Assembly (NCBI GenBank): GCA_947072665.1
Contig: CAMTIW010000014.1
Span: forward strand, 1 to 32,557
Origin: an uncultured Fusobacteriaceae bacterium
GTDB lineage: Bacteria; Fusobacteriota; Fusobacteriia; Fusobacteriales; Fusobacteriaceae
Direction: 5' to 3'
DNA: 32,557 nt
Below, piece after piece: positions 31,798-32,557 of the stretch. A program made the translations under genes and the position numbers. Numbering within the stretch: position 1 is the stretch's first letter; each line of letters opens with the position of its first letter. The notes under the pieces are model-generated. The model was not told the DNA's origin and ran no database searches. It saw only the letters and a program-made list of their open reading frames with translations.

Positions 31798-31893
31798 CAG
31801 AGATGGGAGAGCTCCTTGAATAAAAGAGAGCGAAAAACGTCCCATACTAAATAATTAAATTATATGCACCCTCTACTTAAGTAGGGGGTTTTT
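31798..31893 (+). ncRNA. Candidate structured small RNA with its own terminator
   Basis: Downstream of the promoter, ATGGGA (31803-31808) pairs with TCCCAT (31840-31845), enclosing a smaller stem GCTC (31811-31814) with GAGC (31828-31831). An A-rich linker leads to a terminator. The transcript would be about 95 bases with no open frame worth translating. It matches no riboswitch or ribozyme consensus that I know. It could be a leader whose gene was lost, a regulatory RNA or a remnant. Confidence 0.4.
31868..31893 (+). terminator. Terminator of the candidate small RNA
   Basis: CCCTCTAC (31869-31876) pairs with GTAGGGGG (31881-31888, one G-U pair) around TTAA, followed by five T. It is a strong, GC-rich stem for this genome. 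Confidence 0.85.
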
Positions 31894-32160
31894 CTTAAAT
31901 TATCAAAATTAAAAGTAAAAGAATAACTATTCATAACGAAGCTAACTGTTTTTTATTTTTAAGAACTTTTAAAAGTATACACGCCACAATGAATAAAAAA
32001 AATATCAAAATACAGTAGGACGAGACTTATTTGGCAACTATAGATATAAAAATTTTTGTGCTAATTTTTTAGTGTTTATACAAAATTTGAAACAGTCTCT
32101 TTTTCAATGCTACTCTATAAACGAGGATTTTATCAATAAATTTAAAAAATAAAACTATAA
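31894..32160. other. Gene-free region with an insertion-sequence scar
   Basis: No gene is visible. GAGACT at 32022 and AGTCTC at 32094 are inverted repeats flanking a 70-base stretch that contains the IS256-type end described separately. The rest is unremarkable AT-rich sequence. Confidence 0.4.
32071..32100. mobile_element. Solo IS256-type terminal repeat
   Basis: AGTGTTTATACAAAATTTGA followed by AACAGTCTCT resembles the terminal inverted repeats of IS256-family elements (GTGTTTACACAAAA...AGTCTC). No transposase lies next to it, so it would be a leftover end. The assignment rests on memory of the consensus. Confidence 0.35.
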
Positions 32161-32319
32161 ATTTTTTTTTACTTTATCTAAAAGTGACTTAAGTAATTTT
32201 GTGTCGTGATGATTCAGACTCTTACAAATTTCCTTATTAAATCCTATATCGATATCTTTTAAGTGTTCAATTAGTGAGAGAGCTTCAAATTTCTTGAAAA
32301 TAAAAAGAGTGCCATAAGA
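32161..32319 (-). pseudogene. Possible C-terminal remnant of a MerR-like regulator
   Basis: On the - strand an uninterrupted frame reads FKKFEALSLIEHLKDIDIGF, then NKEICKSLNHHDTKLLKSLL, ending in a Lys-rich stretch. It recalls the second helical part and dimerisation helix of MerR regulators. There is no start codon with a ribosome binding site. Its upstream part overlaps the GNAT terminator, and downstream it runs into the IS256-like end at 32100, as if cut by an insertion. Confidence is low. Confidence 0.22.
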
Positions 32320-32324
32320 CACTC
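32302..32324 (-). terminator. Terminator after the GNAT gene
   Basis: On the - strand GAGTGTC pairs with GGCACTC around TTAT (32307-32324), with one G-U pair, and is followed by five T. It lies 15 bases beyond the GNAT stop codon. Confidence 0.8.
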
Positions 32325-32339
32325 AATAATTTTAATTTA

Positions 32340-32557
32340 TTATATTATTTTAACCATTTGCAATAGTTGTTCTTCGTTTTCCGTTTTGTTAGGAAGGATA
32401 TAAAATTGATTTTCTTTATAAAACTTTATTAATTTAGAATTGTTTTTTAATTCTATCAAAATAATACGTCCTCCAACAACCTCAGAAGCTTCTTCTATAT
32501 AACTACAAGCATAATCTATAAGTTCTTTTCCAGAAATTTTATCTTTATTACAATCAT
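32340..32557 (-). CDS. GNAT-family acetyltransferase, C-terminal part
   Basis: Only the last 71 residues are in the window; the start lies beyond 32557. SGKELIDYACSYIEEASEVV followed by GGRIILIELKNN fits GNAT beta strand 5, and KLIKFYKENQFYIL is the characteristic alpha4/beta6 ending (L..FY...GF), here with Gln in place of the usual Gly. GNAT enzymes transfer acetyl groups from acetyl-CoA to amines or proteins, and the substrate cannot be told from this part. The stop is at 32340-32342 and a good terminator follows. Confidence 0.75.
   Translation of the reverse strand, partial: DCNKDKISGKELIDYACSYIEEASEVVGGRIILIELKNNSKLIKFYKENQFYILPNKTENEEQLLQMVKII

Noticed and set aside
31802-31845. Hammerhead or other self-cleaving ribozyme, suggested by GCGAAAAACGTCCC
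   Set aside because: The required CUGANGA core is absent and the stems do not make a three-way junction. It also fits no fluoride, ZTP or preQ1 riboswitch consensus that I know.
1-32557. CRISPR array
   Set aside because: No regularly spaced identical repeats of 20-40 bases with unique spacers were seen. The only long repeats are the two DUF5655 segments.

Overview
The window is very AT-rich. It has strong Shine-Dalgarno sites, frequent TTG/GTG starts, and a purine-salvage block controlled by two purine riboswitches. Together these suggest an anaerobic, low-GC bacterium. A Fusobacterium or Cetobacterium-like member of the Fusobacteriota is my best guess, with a clostridial Firmicute as the alternative. 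That guess rests on protein style and not on a database search.

Region 1 (1-9170) looks like core genome. It holds the 3' end of tRNA-Leu(UAG), a DEAD-box RNA helicase, a riboswitch-controlled operon with an NCS2 purine permease and a three-subunit xanthine dehydrogenase, and a second riboswitch-controlled operon, xpt-guaA. The enzymes form one route: imported hypoxanthine or xanthine is oxidised to xanthine, Xpt makes XMP, and GuaA makes GMP.

Region 2 (about 9100-13170) is probably a decayed genomic island in the 3' end of guaA. A 17-bp sequence covering the guaA stop codon (9099-9115) recurs with 15/17 identity at 13152-13168. A terminator of the kind expected after guaA follows the second copy. 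Inside are an ABC-type ATPase with a TOPRIM partner (a two-gene defence module of the OLD/PARIS/AbiL kind), a broken Rad52-type annealing protein, a broken transposase and a 174-residue protein of unknown function. No integrase is visible.

Region 3 (13300-31740) is a dense defence island read entirely on the + strand. In order it holds an XRE regulator fused to a degenerate ParA-like domain; a Type III restriction-modification pair (res then mod); a DUF5655/PD-(D/E)XK-like protein; and a Type II CBASS operon. The CBASS operon has a membrane-anchored SMODS-associated NUDIX protein, a broken membrane-SAVED effector, a CD-NTase, Cap2 (E1-E2) and Cap3 (JAB). Next come a PD-(D/E)XK_4 nuclease, a 1046-residue PLD-helicase-DUF3427 protein, and a second, almost identical copy of the DUF5655 gene. 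The two DUF5655 copies are 11,010 bp apart in direct orientation. They share a perfectly identical 626-bp core with differences only at the ends, which is the pattern left by gene conversion. The CBASS, nuclease and helicase genes lie between them.

Region 4 (31740-32557) holds a possible orphan small RNA with its own promoter and terminator, insertion-sequence scars, a possible MerR-like remnant, and the C-terminal end of a GNAT acetyltransferase that runs off the window on the - strand.

The most unusual points are the CBASS operon whose SAVED effector is knocked out by two separate lesions while its other genes stay open, the gene-converted repeats around the cassette, the guaA island scar, and the XRE-pseudo-ParA protein ahead of the restriction genes.
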